A program made the translations under genes and the position numbers. A stretch of 64,000 nucleotides of DNA from ZC4RG30 sp046047615 (GTDB lineage: Bacteria; Pseudomonadota; Gammaproteobacteria; Steroidobacterales; Steroidobacteraceae), in contig JBJOHO010000032.1 in the NCBI GenBank assembly GCA_046047615.1, forward strand, positions 1 through 64,000, written 5' to 3'. The notes below the pieces were generated by a model. The model was not told the DNA's origin. It worked only from the letters and a program-made list of their open reading frames with translations, and made no database searches. Each line of letters begins with the position of its first letter. Position 1 is the first letter of the stretch. Positions 51,584 to 59,585 of this stretch are shown piece by piece.

Positions 51584-52720
51584 ATGGACCGCGACCAAGC
51601 CACACGGTTGGTCCAGGACCTGCTGCGCCGCATGGTCGATCGCAAGGCCTCGGACCTGTTCATCACCGCCGGCTTTCCGCCAGCGATCAAGATCGATGGG
51701 GACATCCGGCCGCAGGCCGAGCGGCGGCTTGCTCCCGAAGAATCCGCGATCATGGTGCGGGCGATCATGAACGACCGCCAGGCCAAGGAATTCGACGCGA
51801 CGAAGGAGTGCAATTTCGCCATCGCCCCCCCGGGCGTGGGACGCTTCCGCGTCAGCGCGTTCATGCAGATGGGCCATGCCGGCTGCGTCATCCGCCTGAT
51901 CAACTCCACGATCCCGAGCTTCGAGGAACTGGATCTCCCGCAGATCCTCAAGGAAGTCGTGCTGGCGAAGCGCGGGCTCGTGATCATCGTCGGCGGCACC
52001 GGCTCCGGAAAGTCGACGACGCTGGCGGCGATGGTGGGGCACCGCAACGAATCCACCCGTGGCCATATCGTCACCATCGAGGACCCGGTCGAGTACGTGC
52101 ATCCCCACAAGGGCTGCGTGGTCACCCATCGGGAGGTGGGCGTGGATACGGACTCCTGGGGTGCCGCATTGCGCAACACGCTGCGCCAGGCGCCGGATGT
52201 GATCCTGATCGGCGAGATCCGCGACCGCGAGACGATGGAGTACGGCATCCAGTTTGCCGAGACAGGCCACCTCGTGCTGGCGACCTTGCATGCCAACAGC
52301 GCCAACCAGGCCCTGGACCGCATCATCAACTTCTTTCCCGAGGAACGGCGCGAGCAGCTGCTCATGGATCTGTCGCTGAACCTGCGTGGATTGGTGTCGC
52401 AGCGGCTGGTGCCACGCGCCAGCGGTCGCGGCCGCATCGCGGCCACCGAAATCATGCTGAACTCGCCGCTGATCGCGGATCTCATCTTCAAGGGTGAGGT
52501 GGCGCGCATCAAGGAAGTGATGTCGCGCTCCACCCGCCTGGGCATGCAGACCTTCGACCAATGCCTCTTCGACCTGTACGAGGGTGGCTTCATCAACTAC
52601 GAGGAAGCCCTGCGCAACGCGGATTCCAAGAACGAACTGCGGCTGCGCGTCAAGCTCGACAGCAAGCGCGAACCGCCTGCGTCGGCGGATCTGGCAGGTC
52701 TCAGGATCGAGGAAGGCTAG
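51584..52720 (+). CDS. pilU: PilT-like ATPase PilU
   Basis: Accessory retraction motor, 378 residues (PilU of Pseudomonas is 382). It differs from PilT in the start DLLRRMVDRKASDLFITAGFPPAIKIDGDI, Walker A GGTGSGKST, Walker B VILIGEIRDRETM, the segment HREVGVDTDSWGAALRNTLRQAPD, the end NSPLIADLIFKGEVARIKEVMSRS, and a longer C-terminal tail rich in charged residues. It works with PilT to strengthen retraction. The third ATPase gene begins 1 base after its stop. Confidence 0.95.
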   Translation: MDRDQATRLVQDLLRRMVDRKASDLFITAGFPPAIKIDGDIRPQAERRLAPEESAIMVRAIMNDRQAKEFDATKECNFAIAPPGVGRFRVSAFMQMGHAGCVIRLINSTIPSFEELDLPQILKEVVLAKRGLVIIVGGTGSGKSTTLAAMVGHRNESTRGHIVTIEDPVEYVHPHKGCVVTHREVGVDTDSWGAALRNTLRQAPDVILIGEIRDRETMEYGIQFAETGHLVLATLHANSANQALDRIINFFPEERREQLLMDLSLNLRGLVSQRLVPRASGRGRIAATEIMLNSPLIADLIFKGEVARIKEVMSRSTRLGMQTFDQCLFDLYEGGFINYEEALRNADSKNELRLRVKLDSKREPPASADLAGLRIEEG

Positions 52721-52721
52721 G

Positions 52722-53804
52722 ATGGCGGCAGACACAGCCGCCACGGCGATCAACATGGCGCCCCTGTTCCGCCTGATGGTGGAGCGGCGCGCCTCCGACC
52801 TGTTCTTCACGGCGGGCGCACCGGTGAAGATCAAGATCGAGGGGCATATCCATGCCGTCAATCGCGGCGAATTGTCTGTTGCCGCCGTGACGGCCGCGGT
52901 CCTGTCGCTGATGACGCCTGAACAGCAGGCGCTGTTCCGGGAGGATCTGGAAATCGACTTCGCCGTGGCCGAGCCAGGGCTCGGACGTTTCCGCGTCAAT
53001 GCGTTCCTGCAGCGCGGCATGCCGGCGATGGTGATCCGCTACGTGGCCAGCCGCACGCCGGCGCTTGCGGACCTCGGACTGCCCGACACCACGGTCGAAC
53101 TGGTCACGGCGCGTCGCGGTCTGGTGCTGGTCGTCGGTGCCACGGGCTCCGGCAAGTCCACCACGCTGGCGGCGATGGTGGATTACCGCAATGAGCACTA
53201 CGCGGACCACATCATCACGATCGAGGACCCGATCGAATACGTCCACGCGAACAAGCGCTCCATCGTCAACCAGCGCGAAGTGGGCCTCGACACAGCGTCC
53301 TTCGGACGAGCACTGCGCAGCGTCATGCGCGCTGCGCCGGACGTCATCCTCATCGGCGAGGTGCGCGACAGGGAGAGCATGCAGGCGGCGCTGACCCTCT
53401 CGGGAACCGGCCATCTGGTGCTTGCCACCCTGCACGCCAACAACTGCGCCGAGACCCTGGACAGGATCCTGAACCTCTATCCCGCCGAGATGCATCAGCA
53501 GGTGATGCTGGACCTGTCGCAGTACCTACGCGGCATCCTCGCGCAGCGCCTGGTGCCGGGCATCGACGGGCGCCGCGTGGCCGCCGTCGAGGTGTTGGTC
53601 AACACGGCCCACGTCGCCGAACTGATCGGCAAATCCGACGTGCTCGCCATCAAGGAATCCCTGACACGCAGCAGCGAGCGCGGTGTGCGCAGCTTCGATA
53701 CGGCACTGCTCGATCTCTACAAGGCGGGGCGCATCTCCCTGGAGGAAGCCTTGTCGCACGCGGATTCCCGCACCAACCTCGACGCGCGCATCAACTTCGG
53801 CTGA
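52722..53804 (+). CDS. third PilT/PilU-family ATPase
   Basis: 360-residue paralogue directly after pilU, coupled to it by a one-base gap. Complete motor: Walker A GATGSGKST, Asp box TIEDPIEYVH, Walker B VILIGEVRDRESM, His box GHLVLATLHANNCAETLDRIL. The C-terminal signature reads TAHVAELIGKSDVLAIKESLTRSSERGV, which resembles PilU more than PilT (LIRENKIAQMYSSIQ absent). Pseudomonads have two genes at this locus; I take this as a PilU-type duplicate, divergent in most of its length. It may fine-tune or replace PilU under some condition. Confidence 0.9.
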   Translation: MAADTAATAINMAPLFRLMVERRASDLFFTAGAPVKIKIEGHIHAVNRGELSVAAVTAAVLSLMTPEQQALFREDLEIDFAVAEPGLGRFRVNAFLQRGMPAMVIRYVASRTPALADLGLPDTTVELVTARRGLVLVVGATGSGKSTTLAAMVDYRNEHYADHIITIEDPIEYVHANKRSIVNQREVGLDTASFGRALRSVMRAAPDVILIGEVRDRESMQAALTLSGTGHLVLATLHANNCAETLDRILNLYPAEMHQQVMLDLSQYLRGILAQRLVPGIDGRRVAAVEVLVNTAHVAELIGKSDVLAIKESLTRSSERGVRSFDTALLDLYKAGRISLEEALSHADSRTNLDARINFG

Positions 53805-53810
53805 CGGGGC

Positions 53811-54872
53811 TCACTCCATCGACACGTCGCGTGGATGTTCCGACATGCCCTGCGACCACGTGCTCCACCCGGAGTTCATGCCATAGGGAACGCGCTGCAG
53901 GAAGGCGTCGATCTTGCGGATCTGTCCTTTCTCGATCTTGAACAGCTCGGCGATCTGCCAGGTCCAGGGCTGAACGGGGCCGGCCGTCACCAGGCGTCCG
54001 TCGGGAGCCCGGAAGGTCCGTGCCGAGCCGCCGGAATGATCGAAGAAACCGAACGCGAAGACGATGCCCCGCTCCTCGTCGATGGCGACGAAACGCCGGT
54101 CGCGGATGCGGTTCACGAACTGCATCAGGCCCGACTCGAACTGCTCGCGGCAGCTCCACTGCGCCGAATAGTTGCGGGCGGTCCGGGGGTCCGGCCGCAC
54201 CTCGCCGGCCGGCGTCGGTGCATTGGTGCTGCGCATGCCGTTCTCGAGGCGGTCGCAGTCGTCGGCAAAGGGATAGTCGCCTTTGCCGTCGTTGCGCTGC
54301 AGCCCGGCGAAGTAGAGGTTGCCGATGCGGACCAGCTCCGCCCGGCCCGGTCGTTCACCCACCGGCACGGTCTCCCGGTACAGCGGATGCGGGCTCTGGG
54401 CCGCAACGCGCTGGGCAGCCTTTTCGTCCCGCACGACAATCTGCTCGACTTCGTGGATCTGCCCCTCCCGCAGCTTGAGGCGCAGGGCCAGCAGCGCGGG
54501 CGTCGACTTGTCGGCGTCGCGGTGGTCTTCGTCGATCGTTGCCAGCACGGCCACCTGGCCGGCGGCTACGTCAGTGACGAAAAGACGGTAGCTGCCCTTG
54601 GCCTTCAGCGTGTTCCACAGGCCATCACCCATGGCCAGCTGCTGGCCGTCCTCGGTGAAACGGACGGCCGGGGCCAGCGGCAGCCGATCCGGCCGGTTCG
54701 CCACCACGGCATCAAGGTAGCGTTCAACCATGCTTTCAAGGCAGGCGCGGTCGCAGTCCTGGCCTGCGCCGGCTGTGGCAGCCGTGCCCGCCAGCAGCGC
54801 TGCCACGAACCAACCCGACGACATCACGGTCCGGCGGCGTCGTGCCGCCGGGCTGGGGCTGCACAGCGGCAT
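53811..54872 (-). CDS. exported DUF8021-like protein
   Basis: 353-residue protein with a Sec signal peptide, starting at the second of two close ATGs (54872) because GGGAGA sits six bases before it; ATG 54878 touches that sequence directly. The mature part begins near AGAGQDCDRACLESMVERYLDAVVANRPDRLPLAPAVRFTEDGQQLAMGDGLW and ends KIEKGQIRKIDAFLQRVPYGMNSGWSTW, a tandem NTF2-like pattern of the DUF8021 type. Cys pairs near residue 40 suggest a disulfide. No enzyme activity is known to me for this family. It is on the same strand and 32 bases after the exported methyltransferase, so the two probably form an operon, convergent on the third pil ATPase. Confidence 0.75.
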   Translation of the reverse strand: MPLCSPSPAARRRRTVMSSGWFVAALLAGTAATAGAGQDCDRACLESMVERYLDAVVANRPDRLPLAPAVRFTEDGQQLAMGDGLWNTLKAKGSYRLFVTDVAAGQVAVLATIDEDHRDADKSTPALLALRLKLREGQIHEVEQIVVRDEKAAQRVAAQSPHPLYRETVPVGERPGRAELVRIGNLYFAGLQRNDGKGDYPFADDCDRLENGMRSTNAPTPAGEVRPDPRTARNYSAQWSCREQFESGLMQFVNRIRDRRFVAIDEERGIVFAFGFFDHSGGSARTFRAPDGRLVTAGPVQPWTWQIAELFKIEKGQIRKIDAFLQRVPYGMNSGWSTWSQGMSEHPRDVSME

Positions 54873-54904
54873 GTCCATTCTCCCTCGATCGGTGCCGGGA
54901 AGGT

Positions 54905-55702
54905 TCAGCGCAGCGGCTTGCGGAACTTGAAGACCGACTGGTCCGTGAGGCCGCGCAGCCCCGGCGCGAAGGGCATCAGCGTGTGGTCGTCCTTGGGGTT
55001 GGCCAGCAGCGTGCTTTCTTCGACCAGCTCGAAGCCGGCCCGCGTGATCTCGGCCTTGATCACCGCCGGATCGATGCGGTGCAGGGTCTTGATGTCACGG
55101 ACACCCGAGCCTGGTGCGGCGTTGTGGTCGACGACGAAGAAGATGCCGCCCGGCTTCAGTGCCTGCAGGATCTTCGCGTTCAGCGCCGCGGTATCGATGT
55201 TGTTCAGCGGCAGGTCGTGGTAGTACATGACGTTGAACACCACGTCGACGCCTTGCGGCAGCTCGACGCTGTTGTAGTTGACCAGCGTGTACTGCGTGTT
55301 CGGGTGCTTGTCGACGAAGGCGCCGCTGGGCGCGCCCGCGCGGGCTGCCGTGTAGGGCAGGTCGATCATGTACACGCGTCCCTGGGGGCCCACGACGTCG
55401 GACAGCAGTTGGGTCATGTACTGGCCGAAGGCCGCAAACTCCACGACGCGGTCGCCGGGCTTGACGCCGGAGAGCATCAGCAGTTCGGCGGGCTTGCGGT
55501 TGGCATCGCGCGCCCGGGTTTCGGCGTTGCGTTCCGGCGACTCGATGGCCGCGCGGATGGCCGCCGGCGTGCCAGCCGGCAGGGCATAAGGCGCTGCGGG
55601 GGCAGTGGCCTCGGCCGCCTGTCCCGGCAGCGCCGCAAGCGCCAGCAGTGCAGTGATGGCAAGTCCTGCGGCAGTGCGCTGTGTCTTCGTGCTCAGAGTC
55701 AT
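54905..55702 (-). CDS. exported SAM-methyltransferase-fold protein
   Basis: 265-residue protein from ATG 55702 (an earlier ATG at 55744 is not signal-like). A clear signal peptide, TAAGLAITALLALAALPGQAA, precedes a class I methyltransferase fold: DRVVEFAAFGQYMTQLLSDVVGPQGRVYMIDL (SAM motif I, with FAAFG in place of the usual GxGxG), DVVFNVMYYHDL, and LKPGGIFFVVDHNAAPGSG. SAM is not expected in the periplasm, so the protein has either a new role or is re-used as a binder. It lies upstream of the DUF8021-like gene. Confidence 0.75.
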   Translation of the reverse strand: MTLSTKTQRTAAGLAITALLALAALPGQAAEATAPAAPYALPAGTPAAIRAAIESPERNAETRARDANRKPAELLMLSGVKPGDRVVEFAAFGQYMTQLLSDVVGPQGRVYMIDLPYTAARAGAPSGAFVDKHPNTQYTLVNYNSVELPQGVDVVFNVMYYHDLPLNNIDTAALNAKILQALKPGGIFFVVDHNAAPGSGVRDIKTLHRIDPAVIKAEITRAGFELVEESTLLANPKDDHTLMPFAPGLRGLTDQSVFKFRKPLR

Positions 55703-55758
55703 GATGTTCCCCCTTTGTCCGTTGCAGATTCGCCGGCCTGGCACCGGCCGTCAATGAT

Positions 55759-56661
55759 TCAGGCTGGCGCCCCGTACACCATGCGGGCGTCGAAGACCGG
55801 CCCGTCGACGCAGACCCGTTTCATCGCCGGCCCCTCGGCGGTCTGCACTTCCACGGCACAGCCAGCGCAGCCGCCCACGGCGCAGGCCATGTATTCCTCC
55901 AGCGAGACCTGGCAGGCGACGTCGTACTCCCGGGCCAGGGCAGCGACGGCCTTCAGCATGGGTGTCGGGCCACAGGCGAAGATTTCCACTTCCGTCCGCG
56001 CCGCCATTGACAGCGTGTCCAGCCAGGCGCGCGCCAGGTCGGTGACATAGCCGTCGTGGCAACCTGGAAAGCCCGCCTTGCTCGTCAACCGGCTGGGAAT
56101 CCCCCAGCCCTCAAGCAGCGGCATCGACGCGATCACGCCGTCGGGCATGCCGGGGACCAGCAGCCGGGAGGGTCGGGTCTGGAAGGGGAAGGGGATCTCC
56201 GATCCAAGGATCGCCAGTGGCCTGAAGCCCTCCTCGCATCGGTCACGCAGGGACTCGGCGAGGAAGACCACGGGTGGAATTCCGACGCCGCCACCGACCA
56301 GCAGCGCCAGCGGCCGTCGCGGATCAGGGCGGAAGCCTTGCCCGATCGGGCCGAGCAGGTTGACGTGGTCGCCGATGCGCCGCGCCGCCAGATGGTCAAG
56401 GCCGCTGCCCATGACCTTGTAGAGGATCTCGATCCAGCCCGCGGCACGGTCCACGCGCATGATCGACAGCGGCCGCCGCATCGGTACCGCCGGGTCCACT
56501 GCCACATGCACGAAACAGCCGGGCTCGGCGCGTGCGGCTGTCTGCGGCGCCAGCAGCCGCAGCACGAACTGGCGTCCCGCATGGGCTTCCTGGGCCAGGA
56601 CGCGAGCGTCCTCGACGAAGATGGTGTTGCGGTGCGCGTGGCGGTCGGTGGAATCGCTCAT
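55759..56661 (-). CDS. dihydroorotate dehydrogenase electron-transfer subunit PyrK-like
   Basis: 300-residue flavin/iron-sulfur protein of the PyrK family. FAD/NAD-binding ferredoxin-reductase-like halves: FVHVAVDPAVPMRRPLSIMRVD, LLVGGGVGIPPVVFLAESL, FACGPTPMLKAVAALA, and the 2Fe-2S site EEYMACAVGGCAGCAVEVQ...MKRVCVDGPVFDA. In Gram-positive bacteria PyrK joins PyrD type 1B to pass electrons from dihydroorotate to NAD. The gene follows pyrB by 7 bases, where pseudomonads have pyrC. No pyrD gene is seen in the window. Confidence 0.88.
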   Translation of the reverse strand: MSDSTDRHAHRNTIFVEDARVLAQEAHAGRQFVLRLLAPQTAARAEPGCFVHVAVDPAVPMRRPLSIMRVDRAAGWIEILYKVMGSGLDHLAARRIGDHVNLLGPIGQGFRPDPRRPLALLVGGGVGIPPVVFLAESLRDRCEEGFRPLAILGSEIPFPFQTRPSRLLVPGMPDGVIASMPLLEGWGIPSRLTSKAGFPGCHDGYVTDLARAWLDTLSMAARTEVEIFACGPTPMLKAVAALAREYDVACQVSLEEYMACAVGGCAGCAVEVQTAEGPAMKRVCVDGPVFDARMVYGAPA

Positions 56662-56668
56662 GGGACTC

Positions 56669-57634
56669 TCAGGAGGTGCGCTGGGCACGCGGCCGCAGGG
56701 CCAGGGTTTCCAGCACGGCCATGCGGACGGCAACGCCGTTGGCCACCTGCTCGCGAATGACCGACTGCGGCCCGTCGGCCACGGCAGAGTCGATCTCCAC
56801 GCCGCGGTTCATCGGCTGTGGATGCATGACCAGCGCACCGGGCGCCGCCAGCGCCAGACGCTCCGGCGTCAGGCCATAACGCGAGAAATACTCGGCTCCC
56901 GCGGGAATGGCTGAATCCTCGAAGCGTTCCTTCTGGATGCGCAGCATCATCACCACATCGGCGCCGCGGATGCCGCTGTCCATGTCGGTGTGACGGCTGC
57001 AGCCCGGGAACTCGCTCTCTGCAGGCAGGAGTCCGGGCGGACCCACCAGCCGCAGTTCGCCGACGCCCAGCGTGGAGAAGGCGTGCCACGCGGAGCGTGC
57101 CACGCGGGAATGGCGGATGTCGCCCACGATGGCGATCGAGAGGGCGTCGAGGCGGCCGCGGTGCTGGAGGACGGTCAGCGTGTCCAGCAGCCCTTGGGTC
57201 GGGTGGGAAAGATGCGCCTCGCCCGCCGACAACACGCTCACGGCGGGATCCACGTGGGCGGCGACATGCGCCGGCACGCCGGCCTCCTTGTCGCGCAGCA
57301 CGAGGACGTCCACGTGCATGGCCTCGAGAGTGAACACGGTGTCGAGCATGCTCTCGCCCTTCACGCGCGAGGACAGTTGCACTTCCAGGTTCACCACGTC
57401 GGCACCCAGGCGCATGGCCGCCAGCTCGAAGGACATGCGCGTGCGCGTGGAGGGCTCGGCGAACAGGTTGGCCACGGTGACACCATCCAGCACCCGGCTG
57501 CGGGGCGGGGCCTCGGCCCGGCGGCGGACGTAGTGTTGCGCCCGTTCGAGCAGCGCCTCGATCTCGTCGCGGCTCAGGCCCTCAAGCGTCAACAGATGGC
57601 GGAGGCTGCCGTCGCTGCGGCGTTGGTTGCTCAT
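56669..57634 (-). CDS. pyrB: aspartate carbamoyltransferase catalytic subunit
   Basis: Second step of pyrimidine synthesis: carbamoyl phosphate and aspartate give carbamoylaspartate. 321 residues. Carbamoyl-phosphate site FAEPSTRTRMSFELAAMRLG, HPTQGLLDTLT, and the aspartate loop LVMHPQPMNRGVEID; all catalytic residues appear intact. It overlaps ruvX by 4 bases and precedes pyrK. No pyrI or inactive pyrC partner is encoded next to it, although the type-A enzyme of pseudomonads needs one. Confidence 0.95.
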   Translation of the reverse strand: MSNQRRSDGSLRHLLTLEGLSRDEIEALLERAQHYVRRRAEAPPRSRVLDGVTVANLFAEPSTRTRMSFELAAMRLGADVVNLEVQLSSRVKGESMLDTVFTLEAMHVDVLVLRDKEAGVPAHVAAHVDPAVSVLSAGEAHLSHPTQGLLDTLTVLQHRGRLDALSIAIVGDIRHSRVARSAWHAFSTLGVGELRLVGPPGLLPAESEFPGCSRHTDMDSGIRGADVVMMLRIQKERFEDSAIPAGAEYFSRYGLTPERLALAAPGALVMHPQPMNRGVEIDSAVADGPQSVIREQVANGVAVRMAVLETLALRPRAQRTS

Positions 57635-58086
57635 GCGGTCCTGTTCCTGCTGTCCTGCTGCCTGAGCCAGCTGCCGAGGATCACCGCCGCGGCGCCGCTG
57701 TCCACATCGCCACGGCGCAGCCGTCGGTGTTGCCCGGCAGCCCTCTGGTCCTTCAGCAGCGACGCTGCCTCCACGGACGAGAAGCGCTCATCAACGCGTG
57801 CCACCGGCAGGCCGCTGCGCGTGGCGAGCCCGGCGGCGAAGCCGTCCGCTGCCGCTGCAATCCGCGCCGGCGTCCCGTCGTCATTATACGGCGCCCCGAC
57901 CAGCAGCAGGTCCGGTCCGTGGCGGCGCACGGTGTCCAGCACCTGATCCCATGGAATCCCTGACGCCGGCACGAGGACGGGCGGGCGCGGCGTCGCGAGG
58001 CCACTGAACACGTCGCCCGAGGCGACGCCGATGCGGCGCAAGCCGAAATCGAAGGCCAGCAACAACCGGGCGGGGCGGGCGTCCAC
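57631..58086 (-). CDS. ruvX: YqgF/RuvX RNase-H-like nuclease
   Basis: 151-residue RNase-H-fold enzyme implicated in 16S rRNA 5' end processing and proposed as a Holliday junction resolvase. Motifs: LLLAFDFGLRRIGVASGD with first Asp, LLVGAPYNDDGTPAR, and VARVDERFSSVEAASLL, RRGDVDSGAAAVILGSWL with last acidic residues. The start is GTG 58086, 5 bases after the yqgE stop; a longer frame to 58380 runs antiparallel to yqgE in shape and was rejected. Usual location between yqgE and pyrB. Confidence 0.93.
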   Translation of the reverse strand: MDARPARLLLAFDFGLRRIGVASGDVFSGLATPRPPVLVPASGIPWDQVLDTVRRHGPDLLLVGAPYNDDGTPARIAAAADGFAAGLATRSGLPVARVDERFSSVEAASLLKDQRAAGQHRRLRRGDVDSGAAAVILGSWLRQQDSRNRTA

Positions 58087-58091
58087 GCGGC

Positions 58092-58652
58092 TCAGGCGTG
58101 CCCGGACTGCGCGCTCAGACGCCCCACGTCGATGCCCAGGCCCTGCCACGCCGCCAGCCAGCGCTGCTCCACCGGCAGGCTGAACAGCAGGCGATCGTCG
58201 AAGGGCAGCGTCAGCCAGGCATTCTCCAGGATCTCCTGCTCCAGTTGCCCCGCGCCCCAGCCGGCATACCCCAAGGCAACAAACGCGCCCTCCGGCCCTT
58301 CGCCGCGCGACATGGCGTCGAGGACATCCCGCGAGGTGGTCACCTGCACCTGTGCCGAAATCCTGTGGCTGGAATCCCACTGCCCGCCCGGACGGTGGAC
58401 GACGAAGCCGCGGTCCCGCATGAGCGGGCCGCCGCGCAACACCGGCGCACTGCCGCCGCTCGCCTTTGCGAGGTTCATCTGGCCGAACACGTCGGCGAGT
58501 GTCATGCCCTCGACCGGCTTGTTGACCACGATGCCAAGCGCCCCGCGCTCACTGTGGTCGCAGATGAGGGTGATGCCGTGGGCGAAATCGGGGTCCTCAA
58601 GGGAGGGCATCGCCACCAGCAGCTGGTTGGTGAGGTTTTCGTGCGGCTGCAT
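58092..58652 (-). CDS. yqgE: YqgE/AlgH family protein
   Basis: 186-residue cytosolic protein, part of the conserved yqgE-ruvX pair. Signature MQPHENLTNQLLVAMPSLEDPDFAHGITLICDHSERGALGIVVNKPVEG, GGPLMRDRGFVVHRPGG, ALGYAGWGAGQLEQEILENAWL. In Pseudomonas AlgH affects alginate and virulence regulation, but biochemistry is not settled. Sits between the TonB gene and ruvX. Confidence 0.94.
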   Translation of the reverse strand: MQPHENLTNQLLVAMPSLEDPDFAHGITLICDHSERGALGIVVNKPVEGMTLADVFGQMNLAKASGGSAPVLRGGPLMRDRGFVVHRPGGQWDSSHRISAQVQVTTSRDVLDAMSRGEGPEGAFVALGYAGWGAGQLEQEILENAWLTLPFDDRLLFSLPVEQRWLAAWQGLGIDVGRLSAQSGHA

Positions 58653-58683
58653 GTCCCGAGTATGGGGGCAGCCTGCCGCCCTC

Positions 58684-59571
58684 TCAAGGAACCTGCAGAT
58701 GCCCCTGCGACATCATCCCGTCGCGGAATTGCCACTCGTAGGCGAAATGCAGCAGCCGGTACTGGGACAGGTTCGCAGGAAACGGTTCGAAGGGCGTGGC
58801 CAAGCGCAGGATGTCCAGGGCCGCCTGGTCGATGCGCCTGTCGCCGCTGCTGCGGCGGATGCGTGCGGCGGCCAGCCGTCCGGTGCGGTCGATGCTCACC
58901 TCGATCACCGGACTGCTGACCTGGCCGCTGCCGCGGGCCACACGTGGAAAATGCAGCGTGCCCACGCGCTCCACGCGCCGGCGCCAGCCATCGAGGTAGG
59001 GCGCCAGTGCCGAGGCCCGCGTGTCGGGGCTCACATACAGTTCATCGTGCGCGGTGCCGCGGAGCGTCAGCGCGCCGTCACCAGCCAACGCGGGCTGGCC
59101 CGGCTCCGGCAGGCGTGTGCGCGCCGCCTCCCGTGGGTCACCCGTCTGCATCTCCGCCGTCGGCAGCAGGTTGACGCTGGCCCGGGGCGCGTCAGCGGCC
59201 TCGGCCTGCAGCAGCCGGTCCTCGGGCGCGGCTTCCTGGGCATCCCGGCCCGGATCGCCGGCGTCGCTGCCTGCCGGCACCCGGCTGCCCGCCAATTGCG
59301 CGGCCTGCCGCACGGTCGTGTTGCCGGAACCCTGCTGGGTCCGCTGGGCCAGGTACACGGCATCGTCGTTGCGGCGCGATTCCGGCACATCCTCGGGAAC
59401 GATGAGGACTTCCAGGCCCTGGTTGCGCCGTGACCCCTCCTCCGGCAGGAATGTCACGCCCAGCAGCAGCAGCAGATGCAGCAAGGTCGCCAGGACAACC
59501 AGCGTCCCCAGTCGCCGCGCGGGAGGCAGCCCGGCGGAGGCTTGCGGCGCAGGTGCCGGGGGAGAATCCAT
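58684..59571 (-). CDS. tonB: energy-transducing TonB-like protein
   Basis: 295-residue protein anchored in the inner membrane by one helix (LGTLVVLATLLHLLLLLGVTFL) and reaching the periplasm. The C-terminal TonB domain is FPRVARGSGQVSSPVIEVSIDRTGRLAAARIRRSSGDRRIDQAALDILRLATPFEPFP. The middle is a charged, Ala/Gln-rich spacer and has few Pro, unlike classic TonB. In pseudomonads the gene at this place (tonB3) is required for pilus assembly and twitching rather than iron uptake, which suits the pil genes downstream. ExbB/ExbD are not near. Confidence 0.9.
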   Translation of the reverse strand: MDSPPAPAPQASAGLPPARRLGTLVVLATLLHLLLLLGVTFLPEEGSRRNQGLEVLIVPEDVPESRRNDDAVYLAQRTQQGSGNTTVRQAAQLAGSRVPAGSDAGDPGRDAQEAAPEDRLLQAEAADAPRASVNLLPTAEMQTGDPREAARTRLPEPGQPALAGDGALTLRGTAHDELYVSPDTRASALAPYLDGWRRRVERVGTLHFPRVARGSGQVSSPVIEVSIDRTGRLAAARIRRSSGDRRIDQAALDILRLATPFEPFPANLSQYRLLHFAYEWQFRDGMMSQGHLQVP

Positions 59572-59585
59572 GGGGCGGGCGCTGC

